Part shown: piece after piece, positions 9,414-17,932 of the stretch
Layout: every line of letters begins with the position of its first letter
How positions within the stretch are numbered: position 1 is the first letter of the stretch
Source: Maioricimonas rarisocia
Lineage (GTDB): Bacteria > Planctomycetota > Planctomycetia > Planctomycetales > Planctomycetaceae
NCBI RefSeq assembly: GCF_007747795.1
Contig: NZ_CP036275.1
Span: forward strand, 248,001-312,000
Direction: 5' to 3'
DNA: 64,000 nucleotides
Notes under the pieces: model-generated
Told to the model about the DNA's origin: nothing
The model's input: the letters and a program-made list of their open reading frames with translations, nothing else
The model's database searches: none
Made by a program: the position numbers and the translations under genes

Positions 9414-10319
9414 TCAGGCGACGTCGCCGGTCGCCGCCGCGAGTTCGCTGCAGCACTCCTGAAACGTCTGCACGAGGCCGTCGAATGCGGGACTGCGAAA
9501 CCGTCCCTGTCGCCAGACCAGCACCAGCGTGCGGGTAGGGCCGCCACCGGTCAGTCGCCGGTAACTGCGGCGTTTCGAGCGGTCATTGCGACGTGCCATC
9601 TCGGGAATCAGCGAGATCCCCTGGCCCAGCGCGACGAATTCCTGCACGGTGAGCAGCTGTGCACTGTGGCAGGTCGTTGCCGGCCGAAAATCGTTGCGGC
9701 GACACCAGCTCCCCAGCTGTTCACCCAGACAGTGCATTTCGTCCAGCTGGATGAACGGCTCGGACTGCAGATCGGCGGGCGACAGTTGTCGTTTCGACTG
9801 CAGGGGATGACGCGAGGGCAACGCGACAAGCAGTTCTTCGGTCATCAGTTCGGCCGTCTGCAAACCGTCCGCCGGCACCGGCAGGGCAATCACCGCCAGA
9901 TCCAGTTCGTCCGCCAGGCAGTCCCGGATCAGATGGGCCGTCAGATCCTCCTGCACGAGCAGCGGAGACTCTTTCCACGACCGTCGGAACGTTCTGACGA
10001 CCTCCGGCAGCAGGTAGGGTGCCACGGTCGGGATGGCCCCGACGCGCAGCGGACTGGCGGCATCCGGCTCGCGCAGGGCCCGCTCAGCATCGGCGACAGC
10101 AGCCAGGATCCTGCGTGCACTCGCCTGCAGCGTACGACCGGCATCGGTCATCCGCACCTGCCGGCCGGTCCGTTCGAACAGCATCTGCCCCAGTTCTCCC
10201 TCGAGCTTCTGAATCTGTTGGCTCAGCGAGGGTTGCGAGATTCCGCAGGCACGAGCGGCCCGGGTGAAGTTGAGGTGCTCGGCGACGGCTGAGAAATAAC
10301 GAAGTTGCTGCAGTTCCAT
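9414..10319 (-). CDS. oxyR: OxyR-type LysR-family hydrogen peroxide sensor-regulator
   Basis: 301-aa LysR-type regulator. The N-terminal winged helix-turn-helix (residues 1-60) reads LRYFSAVAEHLNFTRAARAC then ISQPSLSQQIQKLEGELG. The effector domain begins LRVGAIPTVAPYLLPEVV, close to E. coli OxyR. The peroxide-sensing pair is conserved: HCLGEQLGSWC places Cys197 and Cys206 nine residues apart, matching Cys199/Cys208 of E. coli OxyR. That separates it from generic LysR proteins. It flanks a peroxiredoxin gene and is divergent from a cytochrome c peroxidase gene; the shared intergenic region holds an OxyR-like operator, so autoregulation is likely. In-frame ATG at 10319 is the only sensible start. 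Confidence 0.9.
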   Translation of the reverse strand: MELQQLRYFSAVAEHLNFTRAARACGISQPSLSQQIQKLEGELGQMLFERTGRQVRMTDAGRTLQASARRILAAVADAERALREPDAASPLRVGAIPTVAPYLLPEVVRTFRRSWKESPLLVQEDLTAHLIRDCLADELDLAVIALPVPADGLQTAELMTEELLVALPSRHPLQSKRQLSPADLQSEPFIQLDEMHCLGEQLGSWCRRNDFRPATTCHSAQLLTVQEFVALGQGISLIPEMARRNDRSKRRSYRRLTGGGPTRTLVLVWRQGRFRSPAFDGLVQTFQECCSELAAATGDVA

Positions 10320-10333
10320 CGAGACTCCGACTC

Positions 10334-10370
10334 ATAGGCTCTGCCAATCGATGCGATAGCTGGCATGTAT
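10334..10370. promoter_or_regulatory. OxyR-type operator in the oxyR/peroxidase intergenic region
   Basis: Four tetranucleotides sit at exact 11-base steps: ATAG (10334), CAAT (10345), ATAG (10356), GTAT (10367), each separated by seven bases. This matches the E. coli OxyR consensus ATAG-N7-CTAT-N7-ATAG-N7-CTAT with two mismatches in the second and one in the fourth block. It begins 15 bases upstream of the oxyR start codon and ends immediately before the -35 box of the divergent peroxidase promoter, the usual geometry for OxyR activation. Confidence 0.75.
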
Positions 10371-10399
10371 TTGAAGTATTGCAGAGTCGGGCCTACGAT
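10371..10399 (+). promoter_or_regulatory. Sigma70-like promoter of the cytochrome c peroxidase gene
   Basis: TTGAAG (10371-10376) and TACGAT (10394-10399) are separated by exactly 17 bases, and each matches four of six positions of the sigma70 consensus. The -35 box abuts the OxyR-like operator, as expected for a class where the activator contacts RNA polymerase. The start codon of the peroxidase lies 69 bases downstream. Confidence 0.6.
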
Positions 10400-10467
10400 C
10401 CCATCAGTAGAGGCTTCTGTGTCGAGATGCCCCGCCCCACCCGCCTCAACGTTGCAGGAGTTGCCCC

Positions 10468-11877
10468 ATGTTGTTTCGCTGCCATCTGCTTCTGATCACT
10501 TGTGTCTTTGCTGCCGGATGGGTCGCCGGTTGTGCGCCCGAGCCGACACCGCCCGCCACAACATCCGAAGCTCCGGCCGGCGACGATGCGGAAGCTGCGG
10601 AAACGGCGGACGCCACAGGGGAAACCGCTGCGGAAGAGCCGGAAATGCCTGCCGGCGAGGAGCCGGCGGACACGGTTTCCGCCGAAGCTCCGGAGCCATT
10701 GCCGATCGCCGTTACGCTCGGTGATCCGGGTCTCACCAGCGGCATCCCGGGAGAGGGACCGCTGACTGAGGAGCAGATCGCCGCATGGCTCGAGACCCCA
10801 GGAGTTCACGAGCCGCTCGACGTCTCGCTGCCGATGGGACTCAAGGCCGCCCAGGCCAACATCGTCGGCCTCAGAGAGAATCCGATGACCCGGGCGAAAA
10901 TCGAGCTGGGACGTCAGCTCTATTTCGATCCGAGACTCTCCTCTGACAGCACGATCAGCTGCGCAAGCTGCCACGATCCGGAACAGGGGTACGCAGCGTA
11001 CACGCAGTTCGGGATCGGCGTCGAAGGTCAGATGGGGAACCGCAACTCGCCGCCGGCCTACAACCGCATCCTCAGTGGGCCACAGTTTTGGGACGGTCGT
11101 GCCGCGACGCTCGAAGAGCAGGCCCACGGGCCGATCGCCAATCCGATCGAAATGGCCAACACGCACGAGCAGTGTGTCGCGACGGTCAGTTCCATCCCCG
11201 GTTACACGATGCAGTTCGACGCGATCTTCGGCGAGAATTCGTGCGACATCAAGAACATCACCGACGCCATCGCGACGTTCGAGCGGGCCATCGTTACCGG
11301 CCCCTCGCCCTACGACTACCATGTTCGCCTGAAACGGTTCACCGACCGCTTCCCCGATGAAGAGGCGATCGAAGAGTTCAAGGAAGAAGAACCGGAACTG
11401 TACGACGAGTACCTGCAGGCGAAAGCGGACGCAGAACTGCACCCGATGTCCGAGAGTGCAGTTCGCGGCATGGAGCTGTTCTTCAGCAAGAAGACCAACT
11501 GCACGGCCTGTCACGCCGGAGCCAACTTCACCGACGAGAAGTATCACAACCTCGGCGTCGGCATGGACGCGGACGAGCCGGATCTGGGTCGCTTCGCCGT
11601 TACCGGCGACGAGAAGGACAAGGGAGCCTTCAAGACGCCGACTCTCCGGAATGTGGAGCTGACCCCGCCGTACATGCACGATGGCAGTCAGGAGACGCTC
11701 GAGGAAGTTGTCGAGTGGTACGCCAAGGGGGGACATCCCAACGAGTGGCTGAGCAAGGACATCAAGAAGCTCGACCTGTCCGATCAGGACAAGGAAGATC
11801 TGGTCGCCTTCATGAAGGCGCTGACCGGACCGTTTCCGGAGGTCGAGATCGCCCGTCTGCCGGAGTCGGCGGAGTAG
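10468..11877 (+). CDS. Di-haem cytochrome c peroxidase lipoprotein (MauG/CcpA family)
   Basis: 469-aa exported peroxidase that reduces H2O2 with electrons from cytochrome c, outside the cytoplasmic membrane. The N-terminus is a lipoprotein signal with lipobox VAGC (Cys22), followed by a roughly 60-residue Ala/Glu/Pro linker. Two c-type haem motifs are present: CASCH at residue 165 and CTACH at residue 345. Family blocks include LGRQLYFDPRLSSDSTISC, NRNSPPAYNRILSGPQFWDG, GMELFFSKKTNC and TPTLRNVELTPPYMHDGS. A GGAG lies seven bases upstream of ATG 10468. It is transcribed away from oxyR from a promoter with an adjacent OxyR-like operator and ends with a strong terminator, so it should be peroxide-inducible. 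Confidence 0.93.
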   Translation: MLFRCHLLLITCVFAAGWVAGCAPEPTPPATTSEAPAGDDAEAAETADATGETAAEEPEMPAGEEPADTVSAEAPEPLPIAVTLGDPGLTSGIPGEGPLTEEQIAAWLETPGVHEPLDVSLPMGLKAAQANIVGLRENPMTRAKIELGRQLYFDPRLSSDSTISCASCHDPEQGYAAYTQFGIGVEGQMGNRNSPPAYNRILSGPQFWDGRAATLEEQAHGPIANPIEMANTHEQCVATVSSIPGYTMQFDAIFGENSCDIKNITDAIATFERAIVTGPSPYDYHVRLKRFTDRFPDEEAIEEFKEEEPELYDEYLQAKADAELHPMSESAVRGMELFFSKKTNCTACHAGANFTDEKYHNLGVGMDADEPDLGRFAVTGDEKDKGAFKTPTLRNVELTPPYMHDGSQETLEEVVEWYAKGGHPNEWLSKDIKKLDLSDQDKEDLVAFMKALTGPFPEVEIARLPESAE

Positions 11878-11910
11878 GGCCTGTCCCCCTGCTGACTGAG
11901 ACGAAGCACT

Positions 11911-11941
11911 GCCGCGAGCACCAGTTGCTCGCGGCTTTTTT
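11911..11941 (+). terminator. Intrinsic terminator after the cytochrome c peroxidase gene
   Basis: A perfect 10-bp stem GCCGCGAGCA / TGCTCGCGGC around CCAGT is followed by six T. It lies 34 bases after the stop codon. Confidence 0.92.
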
Positions 11942-11978
11942 CATGGACAGCGATCACCGAACTCCAGCGGGAATCGAT

Positions 11979-12545
11979 TCAGGCCCACCAGGCGGGTTGG
12001 ACGAACAGGTCCGAAACCGTCAGATCGAATCCCTGCAGCACGGGGCCGCCCGGCAGGCGGTCTTCGCTGCCGTATTCGCGCGGCGCATCGTCGCTTTCGA
12101 ATACGGTGACCGTTTCTTCGGCACTGTCGATCACCCACACGGTTTCGACGCCCCACTGGAGAAAGTGCCGGGTCCGTTGCGAAGTGTGCCTGCGGCGATC
12201 AGGGGTGGAAGCCATGTCGACGACGAGTGTCGGCACCGTTTCCGTCAGATCCTTGTCGCTCTCTTCAAACCGCTGGCCGGTCGTGAACCAGCACATTGCA
12301 GGGAACCGGATCGTATCCGGCGCCCGCTCCATCAGCAGTCCCAGGTCGAAGCAGGCATAGCCGGGAACGCTGGGCTGAACGTAGGCCGCAACCGCCTTGC
12401 TCAAGTTCAGGATCGCGTTGCCATGATCCAGGTCAGGCGGCTCAAAGAAGACTGGTACGCCTTCGACCAGTTCTGCCCACTGCCCGGATTCCGGCATGTC
12501 AAACCGCTGTTCAATGAACTGTTCGGCGGTCATCGTACGGATCAT
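11979..12545 (-). CDS. Uma2 family (DUF820) putative PD-(D/E)XK endonuclease
   Basis: 188-aa Uma2-type protein; this family is greatly expanded in planctomycetes and cyanobacteria and has a restriction-endonuclease-like fold of unknown role. Visible blocks are MTAEQFIEQRF, WAELVEGVPVFFEPP, HGNAILNLSKAVAAYV, an acid in TLVVDMAS, and QWGVETVWVIDSAEETVTVF. The usual central catalytic sequence is altered (PAMCWFTTGQR where many members have PDVxFV), so nuclease activity is doubtful. The start at 12545 or 12533 fits the family; a longer in-frame start (12605) would add an unlikely leader. Nothing nearby hints at its target. Confidence 0.75.
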   Translation of the reverse strand: MIRTMTAEQFIEQRFDMPESGQWAELVEGVPVFFEPPDLDHGNAILNLSKAVAAYVQPSVPGYACFDLGLLMERAPDTIRFPAMCWFTTGQRFEESDKDLTETVPTLVVDMASTPDRRRHTSQRTRHFLQWGVETVWVIDSAEETVTVFESDDAPREYGSEDRLPGGPVLQGFDLTVSDLFVQPAWWA

Positions 12546-12710
12546 CGGCGTCACTTGGGCATGTCGGGGGAAACGGCAGCACAACGTTCCCCTATGTTTC
12601 GCCAAAACGGGACTTCCGTCAACGCCTGGCTCTTAACACAGATTTCGCAATCTGTTCATCGATCGCCACGTGAAGGCTCGTACCGTGTTGGTGAACCAGG
12701 AGGAAAAACA

Positions 12711-13778
12711 ATGCTGCACGAAACGAGCCGATGGGTGTTCCTGGCGATCATCGTGGCGGTCCTGACCGGCTGCGACATGATGTTCGAATTCGCCCAGATC
12801 TCTGAAACGACGGAACGGGATCTGTCGCATCAGGCAGAGGAGGCTGCGATCCCCCAGGAGGCGGCTCCTGCCTTGGCGGACGGGATGCCCCTCCCGGTCT
12901 CCCGCGACAACGAGACGCAGGAACCACTCCCACCGCAGGATCCTCCTGTTCTGCCGGTCCCGGCTTCAGGCGAGGTTGTCGAAGTCGAAATGGACGGGAT
13001 CGTCTTCCGCCTGACCGAGTGCTACCGACTGCCGGTCGGCATCGCCTGTACCGGCGTCGCCTGGAACATCAATCGGGAGAAGCGGGTGTTTGGCGTGGGC
13101 GCCCAGTCCGAAATCGTCCTCAGCTCGGGGGATTCCAAGGACGTCAGCGACTGGGTCTATGGTCGCACCCGTCACGCCAATCTCGATGTCCCCGAGGCCC
13201 GTTACGAACTGAAGCCAAATGAGATGGTCGAATTTCAGGCCGTGTGGCGCGGCGTGAGCCCGTTTGCCGAAACGGCTCTTCGCATCACGTTCGAGATGCA
13301 CCGCTCCGGCCTGGTCGAGTTTCTGGATGTTCCCGTGACGGACGCAGAGTGGGGAACCTTTGCAGGCCGCTCGTACGACGAAGCACTGCAGGTCGTCCTC
13401 GAGTATCTGAGGAAGGCTCCGCTACGCTCGCTGCGATGGCGATACAACCAGTTCGCTGATTACGTCGGTTTCCGGATTCTCGATTTCGACGAAGAGACCG
13501 GCCGGTTCGAAGGGAAATTCCTTCCGAAGAAGCTGCTTCCCGACACGAAGGGAAAGAAGTTCGTCGGTCAACTGCTCGCGGACGAGGCCGCCGGCAATAT
13601 CGTCCTGCAGATTACGACGATTCGCGAGTCCGGCGAACTGCTGATGCCCACGCGCGAGATCACGAATGCGAACCTGCTGGCCGTCGGACAGGTGACAAAG
13701 CTTGAAATGCAGCTCTATCACAGCGAGTTGATCGGGCGAAACGTGGATGGGGTGGCGTTCGTGATGTTTCTCTGGTGA
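12711..13778 (+). CDS. Hypothetical lipoprotein
   Basis: 355-aa putative lipoprotein. ATG 12711 was chosen because a perfect AGGAGG lies seven bases upstream and the product starts with a lipoprotein signal ending in VLTGC (Cys21). The open frame continues further upstream, but that part lies under the peroxidase and Uma2 genes. After an acidic, Pro-rich linker (residues about 25-85) there is a folded region with no family I recognise. It ends in alternating beta-like strands (TKLEMQLYHSELIGRNVDGV). The role is unknown; it probably sits on the periplasmic face of a membrane. Confidence 0.75.
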   Translation: MLHETSRWVFLAIIVAVLTGCDMMFEFAQISETTERDLSHQAEEAAIPQEAAPALADGMPLPVSRDNETQEPLPPQDPPVLPVPASGEVVEVEMDGIVFRLTECYRLPVGIACTGVAWNINREKRVFGVGAQSEIVLSSGDSKDVSDWVYGRTRHANLDVPEARYELKPNEMVEFQAVWRGVSPFAETALRITFEMHRSGLVEFLDVPVTDAEWGTFAGRSYDEALQVVLEYLRKAPLRSLRWRYNQFADYVGFRILDFDEETGRFEGKFLPKKLLPDTKGKKFVGQLLADEAAGNIVLQITTIRESGELLMPTREITNANLLAVGQVTKLEMQLYHSELIGRNVDGVAFVMFLW

Positions 13779-13851
13779 AGGGCATCGACACATCCGAAGA
13801 CGCTCCCCCTGTATGCCCGCCGCTTCCCACCATGTCGAGAACCGGATATGA

Positions 13852-15051
13852 ATGGACGAATCGTGCGCTTCTGGTTCGCCCCCGTGTCCTCCGTGTGTGA
13901 CCTTGTCCATTTCAGCTGACCTGACCGGCCAGGCCCGTGCCGCCTACGTCCACGTGCCGTTCTGTGCCCATCGCTGCGGATACTGCGATTTCACGCTGGT
14001 TGCCGGCCGCGACGACCTGATCGACGACTATCTGGCAGCGCTTGAGGTGGAACTGCGCAGTCTGGGGCATCCGCGGCAGGTCGACACGTTGTTCTTCGGT
14101 GGCGGGACGCCCACCCATTTGCCGGCGGATCAACTCGACCGGTTGCTGAAGATGGTTCTCCATTGGTTCGAGCCGACTGCGGACGGCGAGTTTTCCGTCG
14201 AAGCGAATCCGTACGGACTCGATGGCGAGAAGGTGCAGGCCCTGGCCCGGAACGGCGTGAACCGCGTCAGTCTGGGGGTCCAGTCGTTCGATGCCGCCCA
14301 CCTCGAAACCCTCGAGCGGGACCACCGCCGGGACGACATCGTGGCAGCGATGGAGCGGCTACGTGGCTCGTCGATTCGCAGTGTCGGCATCGATCTGATC
14401 TTCGCAGTCCCGGGGCAAACGGTCGACAACTGGCGGTCGACTCTGGATCAGGCGATCGCACTCGCCCCCGATCACATTTCCACCTACGGCCTGACGTTCG
14501 AGCGGGGGACGGCATTCTGGTCGCGTAAGCTGAAAGGGACGCTGCGCCCCGTCCCCGACGAGACCGAGAGGGGGATGTACGCCCTCGCCATGGATCGCCT
14601 GCCCGAGGCCGGTTTCCAGCAGTACGAGATCTCCAACTTCGCCCGCCCGGGTCATCGATCCCGCCACAACGAAGTCTACTGGCGGGCCGAGTCGCATTAC
14701 GGCGTCGGTCCCGGTGCGGCTGCTTACCTTGATGGAACCCGGCGACTGAATCACCGCAGCGTCACGACCTGGATCCGCCGCACACTTGCCGGACAGCCGG
14801 CTCATGGTGAGACCGAAACGCTCTCTCCCGAAGACCGGGCCCGCGAGGGGATCATGCTCGGCCTCCGTAAGGTCGAAGGGGTCGAGCGGGACCGCTTCGC
14901 CCACCAGTTCGGTCTGGATCTCGATGAACTGGTCGGTTCGACGATTCAGGAAATGTGCGGTCGCGGATGGCTCGAAGATACCGGCGAGGCAATCCGGCTG
15001 ACGCGGGAAGGCCGGTTCGTGGCGGACACGGTCATCGCCGAGTTTCTGTAG
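13852..15051 (+). CDS. hemW: Radical SAM haem chaperone HemW (coproporphyrinogen III oxidase-like)
   Basis: Radical SAM protein of up to 399 aa. The 4Fe-4S/SAM motif CAHRCGYC (CX3CX2C, Cys38/42/45) follows AAYVHVPF, as in HemN/HemW. TLFFGGGTPTHL, FSVEANPYGLDGEKVQALARNG, VSLGVQSFD, GIDLIFAVPGQT and YEISNFARPGHRSRHNEVYW are all HemW blocks. The last Cys is followed by Asp, where HemN has an extra Cys, so this is the HemW haem-delivery type and not the oxidase. ATG 13852 gives an odd Cys/Pro-rich leader; GTG 13897 in the same frame is an alternative start closer to the family N-terminus. It converges with the next gene with a 6-base gap. Confidence 0.9.
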   Translation: MDESCASGSPPCPPCVTLSISADLTGQARAAYVHVPFCAHRCGYCDFTLVAGRDDLIDDYLAALEVELRSLGHPRQVDTLFFGGGTPTHLPADQLDRLLKMVLHWFEPTADGEFSVEANPYGLDGEKVQALARNGVNRVSLGVQSFDAAHLETLERDHRRDDIVAAMERLRGSSIRSVGIDLIFAVPGQTVDNWRSTLDQAIALAPDHISTYGLTFERGTAFWSRKLKGTLRPVPDETERGMYALAMDRLPEAGFQQYEISNFARPGHRSRHNEVYWRAESHYGVGPGAAAYLDGTRRLNHRSVTTWIRRTLAGQPAHGETETLSPEDRAREGIMLGLRKVEGVERDRFAHQFGLDLDELVGSTIQEMCGRGWLEDTGEAIRLTREGRFVADTVIAEFL

Positions 15052-15057
15052 GCAGCG

Positions 15058-16353
15058 TCACTCCGGATCGCGGTTGCCCTCAGGCGGGGACATTCCCGGC
15101 GGCGACATCGAACCGTCGTCGTCGCCCGAATCATCGGCTGCCGACATGGTTGCCCCGTCCTGCTCTTCCTCAGCAGGGGCCTCGGTCGCCTCTTCGACCG
15201 ACTCTGCGTCATCCGGTGATGTGTCCGCTTCATCGGCACCGTCGTCGGCTGCCGGTTCAGGTTCCTCTGCGGGAACACGGACTTCGAACTCGAACGGCTC
15301 CGGAAGAACCGGACGACGATCCTCGAACGGGCGGGCCACGATTTCGAATTCGCTGGTATCGTGCGGGAGCATGAAGTGCAGCCGGCTGTCCGCATCTTCG
15401 TGGACACACGGATACCGGCGGCGGCCGATGACGGCGTTCACGTGGTAACCCAGCCCCCGGACCAGGGCCGTCAGCGCCAGACGATTGCGAAAGTCGGACA
15501 GTTCCCGCGGATTCATGCCGGCCTGGGTCGCGTTCGCCCAGATCTCGCAGAACTGCTGAACCGCGGTGTCCAGTTCGCTGCGGCGAACTTTGTCGAGGGC
15601 TTCCAGGTTGTCAGCGTAGAAGTCGGCGACTGCCCGGTTCTTGAGGATCGGAACCCGCACCAGCCGTCCGTTGACTCCCGGAGAGAGCGTGATCTGCAGG
15701 CCCCGCCCGTTGCCGGAGAACTCGGTGATCATCAGGTCCGTCACCAGGCTTGCCGGCTGTTCCCGCAGATGCTCGATGACCGTTCGGGCGGTTGCCGCCG
15801 GGACGCCATGCTCGGTCACGTCGAGGGTGATCTGCAGGGCGTGGTCGGCTGGAAGGACAGTGCAGGGGAGGGGGCCGGTCGCGGTTACCTCCGTCATCTT
15901 CCAGTAGATGCCGAACGCGCCGAGCAGCACGGTGCCGAGCAGGACCGGGATGATCCAGCCAGCGGAGCTGCGACGTCGCTTCAGCCGGGCCGCGTACGAA
16001 GGAGCGCTGGCACCCGGGATCACGGGCGCATCGGGGAATGCCGGCGACGGTTCTTCCATCGGGGGCTCGAATGTCGGTGCGGCCCCTGCCGTCAGATCGG
16101 GGAATTCGACCTGGTCGTCCGCCGAATCGGGGGCGGGGGGAAATGGCGCTGCGGGCGTGATTGCAGGCGGCTCGGTCGGCGTCGGAACCGGCGCTGCAGG
16201 CGTTGGCTCGGCAGAAGGAGGGGCTGCGGGGGGAGTCACTGGCGGAACCCGCAATCGCTGCTGGCACTTCGGACAACGACCGATCTTTCCGGCCGCCTCG
16301 TCGCCGACCCGGATGCTCGACGTACAATATGGGCAGTTGAACTGGATGGCCAT
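15058..16353 (-). CDS. Zinc-ribbon, single-pass membrane protein of unknown function
   Basis: 431 aa. The N-terminal zinc ribbon, CPYC (Cys7/10) and CPKC (Cys27/30), is of the kind common at the start of planctomycete proteins. It is followed by about 100 residues rich in Pro/Ala, one membrane helix around residues 132-150 (GWIIPVLLGTVLLGAFGIYW), and an extracytoplasmic domain of about 220 residues without a recognised family. The tail is very acidic (runs of Glu/Asp/Ala, then Ser/Gly/Asp). The topology implied is ribbon in the cytoplasm, globular domain outside. Function unknown. Confidence 0.75.
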   Translation of the reverse strand: MAIQFNCPYCTSSIRVGDEAAGKIGRCPKCQQRLRVPPVTPPAAPPSAEPTPAAPVPTPTEPPAITPAAPFPPAPDSADDQVEFPDLTAGAAPTFEPPMEEPSPAFPDAPVIPGASAPSYAARLKRRRSSAGWIIPVLLGTVLLGAFGIYWKMTEVTATGPLPCTVLPADHALQITLDVTEHGVPAATARTVIEHLREQPASLVTDLMITEFSGNGRGLQITLSPGVNGRLVRVPILKNRAVADFYADNLEALDKVRRSELDTAVQQFCEIWANATQAGMNPRELSDFRNRLALTALVRGLGYHVNAVIGRRRYPCVHEDADSRLHFMLPHDTSEFEIVARPFEDRRPVLPEPFEFEVRVPAEEPEPAADDGADEADTSPDDAESVEEATEAPAEEEQDGATMSAADDSGDDDGSMSPPGMSPPEGNRDPE

Positions 16354-16566
16354 AGCGGTCTCGATCCCGATTGCCGGTGATCACTCAGGCGGGCTGCGTG
16401 GGAACGTGCCGCTCGAGCCGTCGGCCGCTCCGGTGTGTTGGGCGGCAGTATAACCGCTGGAACTCCGGGCGAAACGCCAGACTTTGCCGTAAGCGAGCCC
16501 GTGGCAACCGACCGGTCAACCCGGTACAACTGCAGAGTCCTGCTGAATCAGGGAAGTTCCAACTGC

Positions 16567-17925
16567 ATGTTCAGATTTGCGATCGGAAATTTGCTCAGTC
16601 GTCCGGTGCGATCGGCACTGTCCGTTCTCGGACTGACCGTCGCCATCAGCGGCATGGTCGGACTGTTTTCGATTGCCGGCGGAATCGACAACCTCGTGCG
16701 GTCCACCTTCGAGTTGATCCCGGGCCTTCTCGTGCAGCAGCGCGGAGCTCCCGTGCCGATCTTCTCCGTGCTGCCCTCATCGTGGCAGAGCGAACTCGAG
16801 GAGATCGACGGCGTCTCGGTGGTCAATCCGGAGGTGCTTGCCCGGGTGAACGTGATCGACGGCAAGACGATCATCAGTCCTCCCCGGTTCCTGCTTGGCT
16901 TCGACATCGAGAGCCGCCTGCGACTTCGCCGCGGCGTCTACTGCGAACAGATCGAGAAGGGGCGGTTTCTCGAGCCGGACGACCGCGGCTCATTCAATAT
17001 TGTCGTCAGCCGGCAGATCGCCGAAGAGTTCGAGAAGGGCGTCAACGATACGCTGCGGGTCAACGGTTACGACATGCGGATCGTCGGTGTTTATCACAGC
17101 GGTTCGCTGCTGCTCGACGTCAATGTCCTGGCCGATATCGAGACCGTCCGCCGCATGGCGCGGTTCGATCCCGACTCGGTCTCCTGCTTCTATCTCGAAA
17201 CCGAAGACGACGTCGATCAGGAAGTCCTGCAGCAGCGCATCGAACAACAGTTCGCCGACCGGTCCCTGCAGTCATGGCAGCCTTCGCTGCTGGGACTGAT
17301 GCAGCCGGGATCGGCGAACGAAAACCCGATCGGAGCCCTCTTCCGGCAACTCGATGTTGCAGTACGGGGCCGTCCCGAATCAACCGACCCTGAGGACGCG
17401 TCTGCGGAACCCTCCGACGCCACTGCTGCAAGTGCCCCACCTTCACCAACCAGCGGATCGCCTCCGCCAGAATCGCCGATCGAAGTCCGGACGGGCGACG
17501 ACTGGAGCGACCGCTTCAGTGAGATGACCGGCGACCTCGATCTGTTTCTCGGCATCATGACCGCCATTGGCGTCTCGATTGCCGTGCTCAGCATCATCAA
17601 CACCATGCTGATGAGCGTCACCGAGCGGACGATCGAGTTCGGCATCCTGCGGGCCAACGGCTGGACCAGCGGCGAAATCGTCCGGCTGATCACGTTCGAA
17701 AGTGGACTGCTGGGCATTTTCGGAGGACTCTTCGGCGCGATCATCGGTTGGAGCGCCACGCTGTTGCTCAACGCCAACTGGCCCGATCGGCTGCATTTGT
17801 ATGCCGGGCCCGGCCTGCTGCTGTTCGGAGTGGCGTTCAGTACGCTGCTGGGAGTAATGGGAGGCGTTTATCCGGCCTGGCTCGCGGCAAGGCTCTCACC
17901 CATGGAAGCGATCCGCCGGGGATGA
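16567..17925 (+). CDS. ABC transporter permease, MacB/FtsX type
   Basis: 452-aa permease. One N-terminal membrane helix (LSVLGLTVAISGMVGLFSIA), a large extracytoplasmic MacB-core-like region (residues about 45-300) that includes a long Pro/Ser/Ala-rich insertion near 280-310, then three helices in the last 130 residues. FGILRANGWTSGEIVRLITFESGLLGIFGG is the standard FtsX domain block. ATG 16567 is the family-like start (MFRFAIGNLLSRPVRSALSV); the frame is open further upstream. Its ATPase starts 8 bases after its stop. Members move lipoproteins, lipids or peptides across the envelope; the substrate here is unknown. Confidence 0.88.
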   Translation: MFRFAIGNLLSRPVRSALSVLGLTVAISGMVGLFSIAGGIDNLVRSTFELIPGLLVQQRGAPVPIFSVLPSSWQSELEEIDGVSVVNPEVLARVNVIDGKTIISPPRFLLGFDIESRLRLRRGVYCEQIEKGRFLEPDDRGSFNIVVSRQIAEEFEKGVNDTLRVNGYDMRIVGVYHSGSLLLDVNVLADIETVRRMARFDPDSVSCFYLETEDDVDQEVLQQRIEQQFADRSLQSWQPSLLGLMQPGSANENPIGALFRQLDVAVRGRPESTDPEDASAEPSDATAASAPPSPTSGSPPPESPIEVRTGDDWSDRFSEMTGDLDLFLGIMTAIGVSIAVLSIINTMLMSVTERTIEFGILRANGWTSGEIVRLITFESGLLGIFGGLFGAIIGWSATLLLNANWPDRLHLYAGPGLLLFGVAFSTLLGVMGGVYPAWLAARLSPMEAIRRG

Positions 17926-17932
17926 ATCCGCG

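Noticed and set aside
11715-12710. Upstream extension of the lipoprotein frame (12711-13778)
   Set aside because: The extra part lies under the peroxidase and Uma2 genes, whereas ATG 12711 has a perfect ribosome-binding site and starts a lipoprotein signal.
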